Counted from the stretch's first letter, positions 33,070-42,222 are shown. The stretch: DNA of 64,000 bases from Sporobacter sp963675425 (GCA_963675425.1 OY776214.1:744001-808000), one strand, 5' to 3'. Translations and numbers: made by a program. Notes: generated by a model not told the origin, from the letters alone.

Positions 33070-34031
33070 GCGGCATTCTCGCGCTTGGCATTCAGGATTT
33101 CAAACGCCTTCTGAGCAACGCGCTTTTTTGGGTGATTACCGCAACCTTGGTTCTCATTATTGCGCTGATCAATTTCGCACTTCCTAAAGACACGGCGGAA
33201 GAGGCCTATCGCATTTTCACGTACAATGCGGACTACAGTGCCGGCCAGGCAAACGCCGTGAACAGCGAAGAAGAATTGCGGCAGGCGGTTAAAGAGAGCG
33301 GAACGATCGGCTTGCTGGGGAACGCTGACGGCAGCATAACGGTTCTCAATCCCGGCCTGTCCGAAAAAACGGTACGCGCTATTATGACCACGCTTTACAG
33401 CACGTCTCGTACTGATGTTGAACTCGAAAGCATCAACGCAAACAGCGAAGTGATTGCCTTCAACAAGCGCATGACACCCGTCTTCATCTGTTTTGAAGCG
33501 CTGATTATCGGGTTTATCCTGGGCGGAGCGCTTATGCTCACCGAAAAGGAATCCGGCACAGTCCGGGCTTTACGAATCGCCCCGATGGGTGTTGATCGGT
33601 ACCTCATTTCCAAAACTGTACTTTTTTCCCTCATCGCCATAATCTACGCCCTGCTGATGGCAGCCTTTTGTGTCGGAGTTGGTTTCTCCATTATGAGCTT
33701 TGTTTTACTCAGCTTCTTCGGCGCAGCAATTTTTTCACTTATAGGCCTTGCCTTTACCACGCTTTTCAAGGACATGAGCAGTTGGTTCTTTTCCATGGCA
33801 CTTCTTCTGTCAGTCAACATGCTGCCGGTCATCGCCTATTCCGAACCGTCGTTTTCTCCTCTTTGGCTTAGGGTAATACCGTCCTATTCCATGATCTTTG
33901 CCTATGAAAAAATCCTTTTTGGGGGCACCCTCTCAGTCTCCGCCGTATCGACCGTAGCGGCCTGGTGTATCGGTGCTTATCTTCTTAGTCGGCTCATGGT
34001 TGGGCGGCTATTGTTGGCGAAAGTGCGGTGA
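33066..34031 (+). CDS. ABC-2 type permease (first)
   Basis: A 321-aa membrane protein. A first helix near residues 17-38 is followed by a ~120-residue extracellular domain, then five helices beginning FICFEALIIGFILGGALMLTEKESGTVRALRIAP. The KESGTVRALRIAP motif between helices is characteristic of ABC-2/fluoroquinolone-exporter permeases. It forms a heterodimer with the next gene. Confidence 0.88.
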   Translation: MSGILALGIQDFKRLLSNALFWVITATLVLIIALINFALPKDTAEEAYRIFTYNADYSAGQANAVNSEEELRQAVKESGTIGLLGNADGSITVLNPGLSEKTVRAIMTTLYSTSRTDVELESINANSEVIAFNKRMTPVFICFEALIIGFILGGALMLTEKESGTVRALRIAPMGVDRYLISKTVLFSLIAIIYALLMAAFCVGVGFSIMSFVLLSFFGAAIFSLIGLAFTTLFKDMSSWFFSMALLLSVNMLPVIAYSEPSFSPLWLRVIPSYSMIFAYEKILFGGTLSVSAVSTVAAWCIGAYLLSRLMVGRLLLAKVR

Positions 34032-34037
34032 TAAATA

Positions 34038-35027
34038 ATGAAAAGTATATATATGACAATAGTGCGGGAGCTTAAGCTCATTTTCCGCGACGGCATCACT
34101 CTTTATCTTACAATTTCCCCCGCTGTGCTTGCTCTTGTATTCATTTTTGTTTTTGGCAGCGTGCAGAACTCCTCCATCAGTCTGGCGGTGGACAAAGCTT
34201 TGCCGCAGGAAATGACGGCAAAGCTGGAAGCGGTGGCCAATCTTGAATACTCGGACGATCTCAGCCAGCTTAAAGAGCGGGTTAACGGCGCTGACAGCAT
34301 TGCCGGGGTTTATATGCGAGACGGTACTGTGAGGCTACTCGTTGAGGGCAACGAAGCGCAGGGCTTTGCGGAATCCAGAAGCAGCCTCGTCAGCGCCGCC
34401 CTCGGCGCTGACCGTATAGAATACACATCCGAAACGATTGAAGGGCAAAGCTCTTTAGCGTATACTATTTCAATGGCTTGTATCTTCCTGCTGGCGCTGT
34501 TTATCGGCGGCGCTACATTAGGACTTAGCGGCGTTAGCGAACGGGAAAGCGGCGTGATTCGTGCGGTATCAATCAGCCCCATGCCTCTTGGACGCTACGT
34601 CATTTCGAAAATCATTCCCGCCCTGCTGTTAGGAATGTTAGGCCTTTCAGCCTGCGCGGTAATTATTGGCCATGCGTCCACGCTGCCGCAGTTTCTTTTG
34701 CTGGCTCTGTGCAGCGTCTTTGTCGGCGGTATGATCATCTTTCTGATGATAGCTTTTGCCGATAACCAGATAGCCGCTGTGGGCGTTTTAAAAATAGTCA
34801 TGCCCTTGTTTCTAGTCGTTGGAGTATCTTCCGTTTTCGTCCCGGGAAAGTGGCTCTTTCTATATTACGCGCTTCCCATGTACTGGCAGTATGCCGCCAT
34901 TGACGCCATTATTTCAGGAGGGTCTCCGGAATTGCCACTGCTTATGATTCTTACTACCGGCTTTGCGTGGTTCATGGTTGTAATGCTGATATTTACGAAG
35001 AAAATTAAAATGAAGGCATGGAGGTGA
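34038..35027 (+). CDS. ABC-2 type permease (second)
   Basis: A 329-aa membrane protein with the same layout as its neighbour: an N-terminal helix (LYLTISPAVLALVFIFVFG), an external domain, then helices starting near ISMACIFLLALFIGG with the GVSERESGVIRAVSISPM loop motif. The close but unequal pair points to a heterodimeric exporter. Confidence 0.9.
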   Translation: MKSIYMTIVRELKLIFRDGITLYLTISPAVLALVFIFVFGSVQNSSISLAVDKALPQEMTAKLEAVANLEYSDDLSQLKERVNGADSIAGVYMRDGTVRLLVEGNEAQGFAESRSSLVSAALGADRIEYTSETIEGQSSLAYTISMACIFLLALFIGGATLGLSGVSERESGVIRAVSISPMPLGRYVISKIIPALLLGMLGLSACAVIIGHASTLPQFLLLALCSVFVGGMIIFLMIAFADNQIAAVGVLKIVMPLFLVVGVSSVFVPGKWLFLYYALPMYWQYAAIDAIISGGSPELPLLMILTTGFAWFMVVMLIFTKKIKMKAWR

Positions 35028-35031
35028 TCTT

Positions 35032-35172
35032 ATGGCATGGTATTGGTGGCTCCTGATTGCGCTGGTGCTCATCGGAGTTATCTTTTTAAAGGTCAAGGTC
35101 GGCGGCGCGTGGATGAAAAAGCAAAAGGACAAAAAAGAGCGTCGTGAAAAAATTATGGGGGATGAGGATTAA
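35032..35172 (+). CDS. 46-aa single-span membrane protein of the ABC operon
   Basis: Starts MAWYWWLLIALVLIGVIFLK: one N-terminal membrane helix followed by a Lys/Arg-rich cytoplasmic tail. GGAGGTGATCTT gives an excellent ribosome site. It begins 4 bases after the permease stop, and its stop overlaps the TetR start (TAATG). Exact packing between two real genes supports translation. It may be an accessory subunit that stabilises the exporter. Confidence 0.8.
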   Translation: MAWYWWLLIALVLIGVIFLKVKVGGAWMKKQKDKKERREKIMGDED

Positions 35173-35804
35173 TGTCGGAAGTAAACGGAAAGATGAAATG
35201 GCAGCAGGAGGGCGCTGAAAACCCGTTGAACGCCAGCCCGGTGCTTTGCGATGCCGCACTGGACGCTTTTTCTTCCCGCTCCTTTGGGGAAGCATCTCTC
35301 AACGATATCATCAAAGCGGCGGGCATGAACAAAGGCAGCTTCTATTACCGTTTCTATGACAAAATGGATTTGTACCTCTCTTTGCTTCATAGGCTCAGCT
35401 TAGAAAAGCTTGCACTATTTCAGCAGTATGATAATACAAACACAGCGGATGACTTTTTTGCCTCCATAAAAAACAAGGCTATGCTGGGTATCCTGTTCGC
35501 TAAAAAAGAACCGAGATACAACGCCCTCTCACGCAGATTTCTGTCAGAGGAGGCCGGCTTTCGCAAAACGGTGATCGATGTTTTCGGCGGTGTTACCGAG
35601 AATGTATTGCTTCGCATGGTGGAGGATGCGCAGGCCAAAGGGCAGCTGCGATGTGATATTTCCGTTCAGATGATGGCTGAAGTATTTGCGTTACTACTGG
35701 AGCGGATTGATAAAGTCGTCACACCAACCATGGAAGATGAGGAAATTCTGGGCAAGGTGGATGAACTAATCGCAGTCCTTCGGGACGGAACAGCTTTGCG
35801 GTAA
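35172..35804 (+). CDS. TetR-family repressor
   Basis: A 210-aa protein with the TetR HTH: ALDAFSSRSFGEASLNDIIKAAGMNKGSFYYRF spans residues 29-61, the conserved GSFYYRF closing the recognition helix. The C-terminal ligand domain is helical. The N-terminus is longer than usual by ~15 residues. It is last in the operon and presumably binds the inverted repeat at 32155. Confidence 0.9.
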   Translation: MSEVNGKMKWQQEGAENPLNASPVLCDAALDAFSSRSFGEASLNDIIKAAGMNKGSFYYRFYDKMDLYLSLLHRLSLEKLALFQQYDNTNTADDFFASIKNKAMLGILFAKKEPRYNALSRRFLSEEAGFRKTVIDVFGGVTENVLLRMVEDAQAKGQLRCDISVQMMAEVFALLLERIDKVVTPTMEDEEILGKVDELIAVLRDGTALR

Positions 35805-35821
35805 AAATCATAATATTTAAA

Positions 35822-35858
35822 ACTGCACCTTAGGGCCAAGTTGGCCCTAAGGTGCAGT
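35822..35858 (+). terminator. Long hairpin after the TetR gene
   Basis: ACTGCACCTTAGGGCCAA and its exact complement separated by one G; a practical stem of about 16 bp. No T-run follows, so it may act in both directions or as an mRNA-protecting stem. Confidence 0.7.
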
Positions 35859-36059
35859 CTATTCAGTGCCTGAATGCAAAAAGCATGCAAGTATGTTGGC
35901 GATCGAATTGCTTACCATTTTCGTTCTAGCAATTCAGCGCAACCTGATGCTACAAAGGAAGCTTATTCATGTTTTATTTATCTATAATATTGAGAAAATA
36001 TCGTCCGCTTCGGAAACTGCGCGGAATTTGTTAGCATTATTTCCCTATAAATTCTACAC

Positions 36060-36434
36060 TCAATGTATCATCGTGCCAAAAACCGCACCTGACACGTAAG
36101 GGATTAGCCAAAGAACCCAAACAAATATACTGAATCTATGAAAATTCCGTTTGCTTTTTTCAGAGCCATTCAGCAACACAATTGTTGCCCATACCGCATG
36201 TACCGCCATCAGGATAATGGCTGCAAGACCTGTTACGCTGTGAAAGCTGACTGTCAGCACATCTCCGGCAAGCTTGCTCATCAGTGTAGTACCTGTTGTA
36301 TCGCAGAAAAGACCAAGCCAAAAAATTATCAGATGCCAGATTTTAAGCGCTCCAGTTAGCTTTTCACCCAAAACACCTATTGTATAGAACACCAGCGCCA
36401 GCGTAATGAAAACAATTGCTAATAACAAAGACAT
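36060..36434 (-). CDS. Four-helix membrane protein, TIGR03987/HsmA-like
   Basis: A 124-aa protein with four membrane helices. Histidines at helix faces (KIWHLIIFW, SFHSVTGLAAI, MAVHAVW) resemble the small TIGR03987 family, which may bind heme or metals. The assignment is from memory of the pattern. It is monocistronic, with a perfect palindrome 13 bases upstream of its start. Confidence 0.6.
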   Translation of the reverse strand: MSLLLAIVFITLALVFYTIGVLGEKLTGALKIWHLIIFWLGLFCDTTGTTLMSKLAGDVLTVSFHSVTGLAAIILMAVHAVWATIVLLNGSEKSKRNFHRFSIFVWVLWLIPYVSGAVFGTMIH

Positions 36435-36446
36435 CGTTTCTCCAAT

Positions 36447-36463
36447 TAATTATTCAATAATTA
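36447..36463 (-). promoter_or_regulatory. 17-bp palindrome upstream of the membrane protein gene
   Basis: TAATTATT-C-AATAATTA is perfectly symmetrical and lies 13-29 bases before the ATG at 36434. It looks like a MarR- or TetR-type operator. No cognate regulator gene is adjacent. Confidence 0.45.
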
Positions 36464-36568
36464 GTTTGTCATTTATTAAACATAATGAGTAAAGTTAAAT
36501 TATACCACCGCGTGTGGAATTTAATAGTACGAATTACTTAAATGATACAGGCGTAACCTTTGACCACG

Positions 36569-37198
36569 TTAGTTCATTTTTCTTATAAGCAGTCTCTTAA
36601 AACAAACGGGAATAGAACCAAGATATCCAGCCATTACGATTAACCCACTATACTTTTTAACTTTTGAGACTGGAATAAAGTTTACCTTGCCAGGGTAATT
36701 ATCACAATGACATGTACACACATCTTTTTCTTGATTATCAATGTAAACTCTGCACCATGTATGACCTGATATAGTATTTGTGTCCTCGAAAACCGCTTTG
36801 CGACAATAGACAACTTGAACTTTATATCCTAATTCTCGCAATATATCGCGGGCACAAAACGCTTGCTGAACGCAATATCCTTTCCCGATCCGAAATGCTT
36901 TCTTATATGACGCAAACGGAATTTCAACTGAATACTTCATGATTTTATTAACAAAGCAGTTAACATATTCAACCATATCCCATCCCGTTAGCTTGGTATT
37001 GTTGCATGAATTAATGGCATCAGATAATTGCACTTCTTTTCTCTCCCCAACAATAATCAGCCCTGGTTTTCTTCGCACAGTGTAAACAAACTGCCGTCTT
37101 CTTATTTTGCTTGCATATATAGTATCCCAAAGGGGATTCAAGGGACTGAGATGAGTCGATGTAACAGAAAGCAAAACTACTATCCCTGGTGGATGCAA
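36569..37198 (-). CDS. Transglutaminase-like cysteine protease-fold protein, N-terminus uncertain
   Basis: A 209-aa frame opening with TTG at 37198 just after an in-frame stop and with no clear ribosome site, so the 5' end may be damaged. The core has IGKGYCVQQAFCARDILRELG, where the first Cys fits the catalytic position, and SGHTWCRVYID, where His fits the second. This is the transglutaminase/protease fold. Many additional Cys occur after residue 130. No signal peptide is seen. The substrate is unknown. Confidence 0.55.
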   Translation of the reverse strand: MHPPGIVVLLSVTSTHLSPLNPLWDTIYASKIRRRQFVYTVRRKPGLIIVGERKEVQLSDAINSCNNTKLTGWDMVEYVNCFVNKIMKYSVEIPFASYKKAFRIGKGYCVQQAFCARDILRELGYKVQVVYCRKAVFEDTNTISGHTWCRVYIDNQEKDVCTCHCDNYPGKVNFIPVSKVKKYSGLIVMAGYLGSIPVCFKRLLIRKMN

Positions 37199-37304
37199 TT
37201 GTTAATTCTTCGGCCTACGCAACGGTCATGGGTTTCCAAAACAGAACACTTACCCCAATACACATAGTCACCACCATAATGGGAAGTTCGTCGATTAGAT
37301 AATT

Positions 37305-37736
37305 TTATCCGTAACCCCATGTTTCAAGTTCCCATATGCCGCTTTTTTTATCACGGACAAGAATCCACTGCCAATCCATATAGGTCTCATTAGGTTCGAG
37401 GCTTCCGTCTCCGCCGGAAGAATCCACATCAAAATCTGATAACAAAACGATTGCTTCATCTGCATTATATTGTCCTGCCCATGCATTTGATGAAGAAATA
37501 CTTATAGCCTCGTCATACCACAAATCCGTTAGCGTACAGCCAACAAAAGTACTTTTGAACTCTTTTTCAACAATGTCCATTGCGTCAGCAATATCTTGTT
37601 CGCTGTATAGCTCAGACTGTGGGATCGTTCGATTAGCTTTGACAATATCTCCGTCTTTACGAGGCCACAGAAAAAACAGCATAATACCAATGATACACAC
37701 ACCAGTAATTAAAACTATTACCTGATTTTTCTTCAT
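37305..37736 (-). CDS. Small membrane-anchored protein of unknown function
   Basis: A 143-aa protein: an N-terminal signal anchor (VIVLITGVCIIGIMLFFLW), then an extracellular domain with YSEQDIADAMDIVEKEF, GCTLTDLWYDE and an acidic DFDVDSSGGDGSLEPN loop that could bind calcium. It ends with WILVRDKKSGIWELETWGYG. Similar hypothetical proteins are common in Firmicutes. It starts immediately after the stop of the membrane protein upstream. Confidence 0.75.
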   Translation of the reverse strand: MKKNQVIVLITGVCIIGIMLFFLWPRKDGDIVKANRTIPQSELYSEQDIADAMDIVEKEFKSTFVGCTLTDLWYDEAISISSSNAWAGQYNADEAIVLLSDFDVDSSGGDGSLEPNETYMDWQWILVRDKKSGIWELETWGYG

Positions 37737-38231
37737 TTATTGATCCATCTTCTTTCTAATTGGTTGTGGGTGGCGTTTTCTGCCCCACAAATAGCCCGCC
37801 GTAAATATTACAATCATAAGAATGACAGCAATAACTTGCATGGCAACCGCTGTAGTTAGTCCGACATAGTTTGGTTGAGCTTCAAAAAGAACTGCAAGTC
37901 TGGCAAACAAATACATTGGGGTCGATGCTAGGTACATCTGTGAGATAACTGCTAAAGCCATGTTGCGGGTATCATCGTTTTGCCCCAAAAACTGCCATAA
38001 ATACAGTATCAGTGACAAAACACCTGTCGCACTACCGATTAGCACTGACGGGATAGCTTTCCAATTCGTTTTAGAATACAGGCTTCCCAAATAGAACCAA
38101 AATCCTAATACAACCAAAGGAACGATATAATAAATTATCGTTCCAATTCCCGGAATAGTTATTGTACGGTTAACGATATATCCTACAATTATCGGTACGA
38201 ACGTCAATAATATCAGAATGCTTTTTTTCAC
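37737..38231 (-). CDS. Five-helix membrane protein of unknown function
   Basis: A 164-aa hydrophobic protein with about five helices and a basic C-terminus (WGRKRHPQPIRKKMDQ). No family is recognised. GGAGAAAGC precedes the ATG. It is directly followed by the anchored protein at 37305, so the two are co-transcribed. Confidence 0.7.
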   Translation of the reverse strand: MKKSILILLTFVPIIVGYIVNRTITIPGIGTIIYYIVPLVVLGFWFYLGSLYSKTNWKAIPSVLIGSATGVLSLILYLWQFLGQNDDTRNMALAVISQMYLASTPMYLFARLAVLFEAQPNYVGLTTAVAMQVIAVILMIVIFTAGYLWGRKRHPQPIRKKMDQ

Positions 38232-38464
38232 ATGCTTTCTCCTTACATAATTATAGTGATAATAATCTTCTTCAAGGTTAGGTATGTCGTAAACATTATT
38301 GGCAGGCAGGGGAATTTACTGCGTCGATCAAAACGAAATCATTGCGTAATATTGTCATGATGTGCTGTTTGCCGAGGTACCCATTGGTACGATGATGCGT
38401 ATATCCTTTTATCGTCCATACTTGCATTTTGCATTCCCATATTACACCCATAATTACCATAAAT

Positions 38465-38495
38465 AAAGAGTGGCAGCGTTTGGCTGTCACTCTTT
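38465..38495 (-). terminator. Intrinsic terminator after the OYE-type flavoenzyme gene
   Basis: AAAGAGTGACAGC and GCTGCCACTCTTT (minus strand) with a 5-base loop, then TATTTAT, 31 bases past the stop. Confidence 0.8.
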
Positions 38496-38525
38496 GTCGA
38501 TATTCGGATGTTGCAAGCAGGTTTG

Positions 38526-40535
38526 TTAGATGTGTATACCGGCCTGGAAGCCGCCGTTGGTGGCTGTTGAAATGTTGCCCACAGCCAGCGCGTCGCCCAC
38601 GATAAAGACCTCGGTCTCCGGCGCGGAGTGGCGCAGCTCGTCAACCACGTCATAAAGCGGGACCATGCCCAGCGACAGCAGGACCGTGTCACACGGATAC
38701 TCCACGAGCTCGCCCGTAGTCAGATCCTTGCAGATGACCTTGTCGTCCTGGACCTCTTCGAGCCTGTTATTAAGATGGATCGAAATGCCCTTCTCCTCCA
38801 TGATGGCGAGCATTTCGTCGCCGGCATGCTTGGAGCTCCTGCGCAGCGCGTTATGATAGGCCTCACCGCCGAGCATCTCCACGGCCATAACATCCTTGCC
38901 CATATCCTTAAAGTCGATAGCCGCCTCAAGGCCAACCGCGCCGCCGCCGACGATAACGATCTTGTCGCCGGCCGGGACCTTGCCCATCTCGGCGTCGGGC
39001 GCCCAGTGGACGTGCGGCTTATTGATACCGGGGATTTTCGAGGGGACGAGAGGCTTGGAGCCGACGGCAAGGATGATGGCGTCGTACGCTTCCTTGTCGA
39101 GCACCTGCTTTGTAGCTTCCGTATTGAGAAGGATTTTCGCCGGGTATTTTTTCACCTCACGGAGCAGCCACTTCAAGTAGTCCTGACAGTCGATCTTAAA
39201 CGGGGGGAAGGCCGCCGGGATCACATTGCCGCCCAACTCGCCTGTTTTTTCATAAAGCGTTACGTCGTGGCCGCGGTCGCACAGGGCCATCATAGCGTAC
39301 AGACCGGCCGGTCCGCCGCCGACAACTGCGACCTTTTTCTTGACGGGCGCTTTCGGGACGACGCCGTCCTTGATTTCGGTAAACACGCCGGAATACGGGT
39401 TGACGGCGCAGTTAAGGGGTCTTGGCGGGAAGAAACGGGTGCACGCGTCGCATCGGAGGCAGGGCCTGCGGTCCTCGGGCCGGTTCTGAGCGTACTTGCG
39501 CGGCATTTCAGGGTCGGCCATGAGCGGACGGCACATCGCCACGAAATCGGCTTCGCCCTTGGAGATAATATCCTCGGCCATTTCGATGCTTGTGATGGAG
39601 CCGACGGTGGTGACGAGCAGGTTGGGGAAGGCCTTCTTGACGTCGCGCGCGTAGTGGACGTTAAAGCCGCGGGGCATCATGTAGTTCTGGCACCAGTTGC
39701 GGTAATACTTAAAATTGAAATCACTGTGCAGGCCGGCAGACACATGAAGAATGTCGATGTGATCCTGCAGATACTCGATCATTTTCAGTGTCTCATCAAA
39801 ATGCATACCGTCCGGGTGAATCTCGTCGGCGGAAATGCGGAACTCTATGACGAATTTTTCGCCGACCTTTTTGCGTATGGCGTCACAGACCTCGATGGCA
39901 AAGCGCGCCCGGTTTTCCGTTGAGCCGCCATATTCGTCTTTCCGGAAATTGTACAGGGGGCTCATGAATTGGCTGATCAGGTTGCCGTGACCGCCGTGGA
40001 TCAGGGCGATATCCATGCCGGCCTGCTGCATGCGGGAGCATGCCATGGCAAATTTGTCGACGGTTTCGGCAATTTTTTCATGCGTCATTTCAATGGCGGG
40101 AATCGGGTCGCGGCCAAGCTGCTTTGCTCGGGTAATCTCTGAGGAGGTAATGATCGGCGATGCGCTGTAGGGCGCGTGGCCCACCGTTTCGAAGGCGGTG
40201 TCCTTGCCGTTGTGGTTGACTTCAAAAGACGCGTGGCAGTTGTATTGGGCGGCCATTTCGGCGTACCAGCTGAGCGGCAGGATGCACCGGTCCGTGCCGA
40301 GGTCGATTTGGGTTTCCTCGTCATGGCATTCAAGCTTGTCGACGGTGGCGTTTCCGACATAAAGGGTCGCCGCGCCGCCGCTGGCAAAGGGACGCATCCA
40401 GTCCACGAAGTCACGCGTCATCTTGCCGTCCTGGCTGGCGACGTTGGGGGAAGGCGGGGCCAGGGTAATACGGTTTTTGAAATCGATGCCGCGAATCCGG
40501 ATGGGCTCGAAAACATGCTTAAATTTGGAATTCAT
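38526..40535 (-). CDS. NADH:flavin oxidoreductase of the 2,4-dienoyl-CoA/2-enoate reductase family
   Basis: A 669-aa enzyme. The N-terminal ~370 residues are an Old Yellow Enzyme TIM barrel (LAPPSPNVASQDGKMT, HGGHGNLISQFMSP, FRISADEIHPDG). A 4Fe-4S motif follows (CLRCDACTRFFPPRPLNC), and then two Rossmann domains: FAD-binding VAVVGGGPAGLYAM and NAD-binding IVIVGGGAVGLEAA. This layout matches dienoyl-CoA reductase, enoate reductase, BaiCD and trimethylamine dehydrogenase. It reduces C=C bonds of an enoate or acts on a similar compound; the exact substrate is unclear. GAAAGGAAG precedes the ATG. It is monocistronic. Confidence 0.9.
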   Translation of the reverse strand: MNSKFKHVFEPIRIRGIDFKNRITLAPPSPNVASQDGKMTRDFVDWMRPFASGGAATLYVGNATVDKLECHDEETQIDLGTDRCILPLSWYAEMAAQYNCHASFEVNHNGKDTAFETVGHAPYSASPIITSSEITRAKQLGRDPIPAIEMTHEKIAETVDKFAMACSRMQQAGMDIALIHGGHGNLISQFMSPLYNFRKDEYGGSTENRARFAIEVCDAIRKKVGEKFVIEFRISADEIHPDGMHFDETLKMIEYLQDHIDILHVSAGLHSDFNFKYYRNWCQNYMMPRGFNVHYARDVKKAFPNLLVTTVGSITSIEMAEDIISKGEADFVAMCRPLMADPEMPRKYAQNRPEDRRPCLRCDACTRFFPPRPLNCAVNPYSGVFTEIKDGVVPKAPVKKKVAVVGGGPAGLYAMMALCDRGHDVTLYEKTGELGGNVIPAAFPPFKIDCQDYLKWLLREVKKYPAKILLNTEATKQVLDKEAYDAIILAVGSKPLVPSKIPGINKPHVHWAPDAEMGKVPAGDKIVIVGGGAVGLEAAIDFKDMGKDVMAVEMLGGEAYHNALRRSSKHAGDEMLAIMEEKGISIHLNNRLEEVQDDKVICKDLTTGELVEYPCDTVLLSLGMVPLYDVVDELRHSAPETEVFIVGDALAVGNISTATNGGFQAGIHI

Positions 40536-40681
40536 AGAGTTTCTTCCTTTCGGACTTTTTTATTGCATTATATCATCGACGGACACGCATTTGCAATTCG
40601 TTCGTGATAAGAGGTAAGTAAATTTCTAAATTACAATTGATTTCGGACTAAAAGAGCCGGCTAAACAGATTCTCCACAACA

Positions 40682-40721
40682 AACAGTGGGGCCATAGCAA
40701 GAGTACTATGGCCCCATTGTT
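40682..40721 (-). terminator. Terminator after the zinc-ribbon protein gene
   Basis: AACAGTGGGGCCATAG pairs with CTATGGCCCCATTGTT (one mismatch), 8-base loop, 20 bases past the stop at 40742; a TTTGTTGT tail follows on the minus strand. Confidence 0.8.
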
Positions 40722-40741
40722 ATTTTACGATATAAGTACGC

Positions 40742-41764
40742 TTATTCCGCCGCCCAGTCTACGGTGTCGCCTTTCTTTTCAAACACGACAAAATCACTGG
40801 CGTCCGGATACAGGTCGTCGTCTATCAGGTAAAAGCACATATACAGACGTCCGTCGCTGCCGTTGTAAAAGCGAAAACCATAGCTGTCATCGTATTCATA
40901 AATGTCCGCGTAGTTACGATCCATGATTTCATAATACGCCGATTCCACGCCGATATCGCCAGCCTCGTCATATTTTATTTTCCAGGTCAGATCGGCGAAA
41001 AACTCGGCATAGTACACGCAGCCTTCATAATCGGCCAGGGTGAACTCGCCGTCAGAGCCGCTGACCTGATTGGGGTTTGTTGCAAGGCCGACGCTGGTCC
41101 ATACGCCGCCTGGATCAATGACGGTGTATATGGGATCCTGAGACCAGGTTGGGACATTAAACATCGTCAGTTCTTGCGTGCTGCTGCTACCGGGCGCGTT
41201 GCCGCCGTCCGAGCCGAAGTCATATGAATTAAAGCTGTCATCGGCATCATCAAGGCCGTTGAAATCATCATCCGAGCTGCCAAAAACCGCGGTGTCGTTG
41301 TCGGGCTCTACGACATTCAAGTCGTCTTCAACGCCTATAACAGGCGCGTCGGAGGTCGATGCCGTTGTATTCTCACCGTGTGACGAAAACGGCTTTAAAA
41401 GCAAAATAAGTACGGCTGCGATGACGACGCAGAGGCCGGCCAGTGAAATAATCAGAATTTTCGCTGTATTATTCTTCGGCGGCGGGGCATACGAACCCGG
41501 CGGCGCGTACTGGCCGGCGTTAGGGGGCGGCGGCGCGTACGGAACGTTTTGACCAGACGGTGCTCCAGTCGGGTTAGAGGGCGGCGTATACTGCCCGGAT
41601 GTCTGATAGTAAGCGCCCGGTCCCTGCTGGGTTGGCGGGGGCGGCGCCGCGGGCGGGCTGTATGGCCCGGGCTGGGCCGGACCGGCCTGATCCTGCCGCG
41701 CTCCGCAGTTGTTGCAAAACAGCGCATCCTCCGCCAGCTTGTTTCCGCAATTTTTACAGAACAT
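40742..41764 (-). CDS. Zinc-ribbon membrane protein with Pro-rich linker
   Basis: A 340-aa protein from ATG 41764, after GGAGGTGCTT. The N-terminal zinc ribbon MFCKNCGNKLAEDALFCNNCG has two CxxC pairs. A Pro/Gly/Gln/Tyr-rich stretch (residues 28-98) and one membrane helix (ILIISLAGLCVVIAAVLILL) follow. Then comes an Asp/Ser-rich external linker and a folded C-terminal domain of ~140 residues. Zinc_ribbon_2/membrane proteins of this kind are common in Clostridia; no role is known. Confidence 0.85.
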   Translation of the reverse strand: MFCKNCGNKLAEDALFCNNCGARQDQAGPAQPGPYSPPAAPPPPTQQGPGAYYQTSGQYTPPSNPTGAPSGQNVPYAPPPPNAGQYAPPGSYAPPPKNNTAKILIISLAGLCVVIAAVLILLLKPFSSHGENTTASTSDAPVIGVEDDLNVVEPDNDTAVFGSSDDDFNGLDDADDSFNSYDFGSDGGNAPGSSSTQELTMFNVPTWSQDPIYTVIDPGGVWTSVGLATNPNQVSGSDGEFTLADYEGCVYYAEFFADLTWKIKYDEAGDIGVESAYYEIMDRNYADIYEYDDSYGFRFYNGSDGRLYMCFYLIDDDLYPDASDFVVFEKKGDTVDWAAE

Positions 41765-41929
41765 AAGCACCTCCGTGTCAATCGGCACGCATCCCCTCAT
41801 CCGCATCGGACGTTGTGCAGCCGTATTATTAAAGGAATAGGAACTATCGCCATCCTAACATATGCCGTAATGACAATCAAGCACATTTGGCGCAAGCGCG
41901 CAAGCCGGAAAACCAACCGCTTTGTCTTA

Positions 41930-42222
41930 TAAGCAAACAAGCGCCGCAGGTTTTCTGCGGCGCTTCAGCTTGTGGAAAAAGTCTTTAGTCCTTCTTTTGG
42001 GCGTCCAATCGCCGTGCGATTTAATTTTCGTCGATGACGGCGAGTTGTCTGGTCTCATCGACGAGAATTGTTTGATTTAAATGCTTTGAGGCATTCACTT
42101 CCGAAAAGCATTACTTTGCGAGCGCCTCAGCGTGAGAACCCTTTATTTGTCGAAAAAGCCGCGAATGCGGCTTTTTCGACAGTCTAAAGCGCCGCAGGTT
42201 TTCTGCGGCGCTTGTTTGCTTA
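41930..42222. mobile_element. Terminator hairpin split by a ~221-bp insertion (MITE-like)
   Basis: A 27-base sequence starting AAGCGCCGCAGG occurs at 41939-41965 and again at 42187-42213, identical. The outer flanks TAAGCAAAC (41930) and GTTTGCTTA (to 42222) are inverse complements. Removing 41966-42213 restores one hairpin with a perfect 20-bp stem and 5-base loop. The insert has loosely inverted ends (TGTGGAAAAAG / CTTTTTCGACA) and no ORF. Read differently, the whole is an element with 36-base terminal inverted repeats. Either way a non-coding insertion or duplication is likely. It fills most of the 438-base gap 41807-42244. Confidence 0.6.
42148..42181. repeat. Dispersed hairpin repeat, copy 1
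   Basis: TGTCGAAAAAGCCGC and GCGGCTTTTTCGACA are perfect 15-base arms with a GAAT loop. A diverged copy stands at 61708, with the same flank GACAGTYTRA. Confidence 0.75.

Noticed and set aside
38296..38490. 64-codon minus-strand frame after the OYE-type terminator
   Set aside because: It overlaps the terminator hairpin, has no ribosome site and no recognisable domain; treated as non-coding in the 294-base gap 38232-38525.
38628..39923. 431-codon plus-strand frame opposite the OYE-type gene
   Set aside because: It is the complementary frame of a clear enzyme gene with Fe-S and Rossmann motifs; the long opening comes from high GC in the third position.
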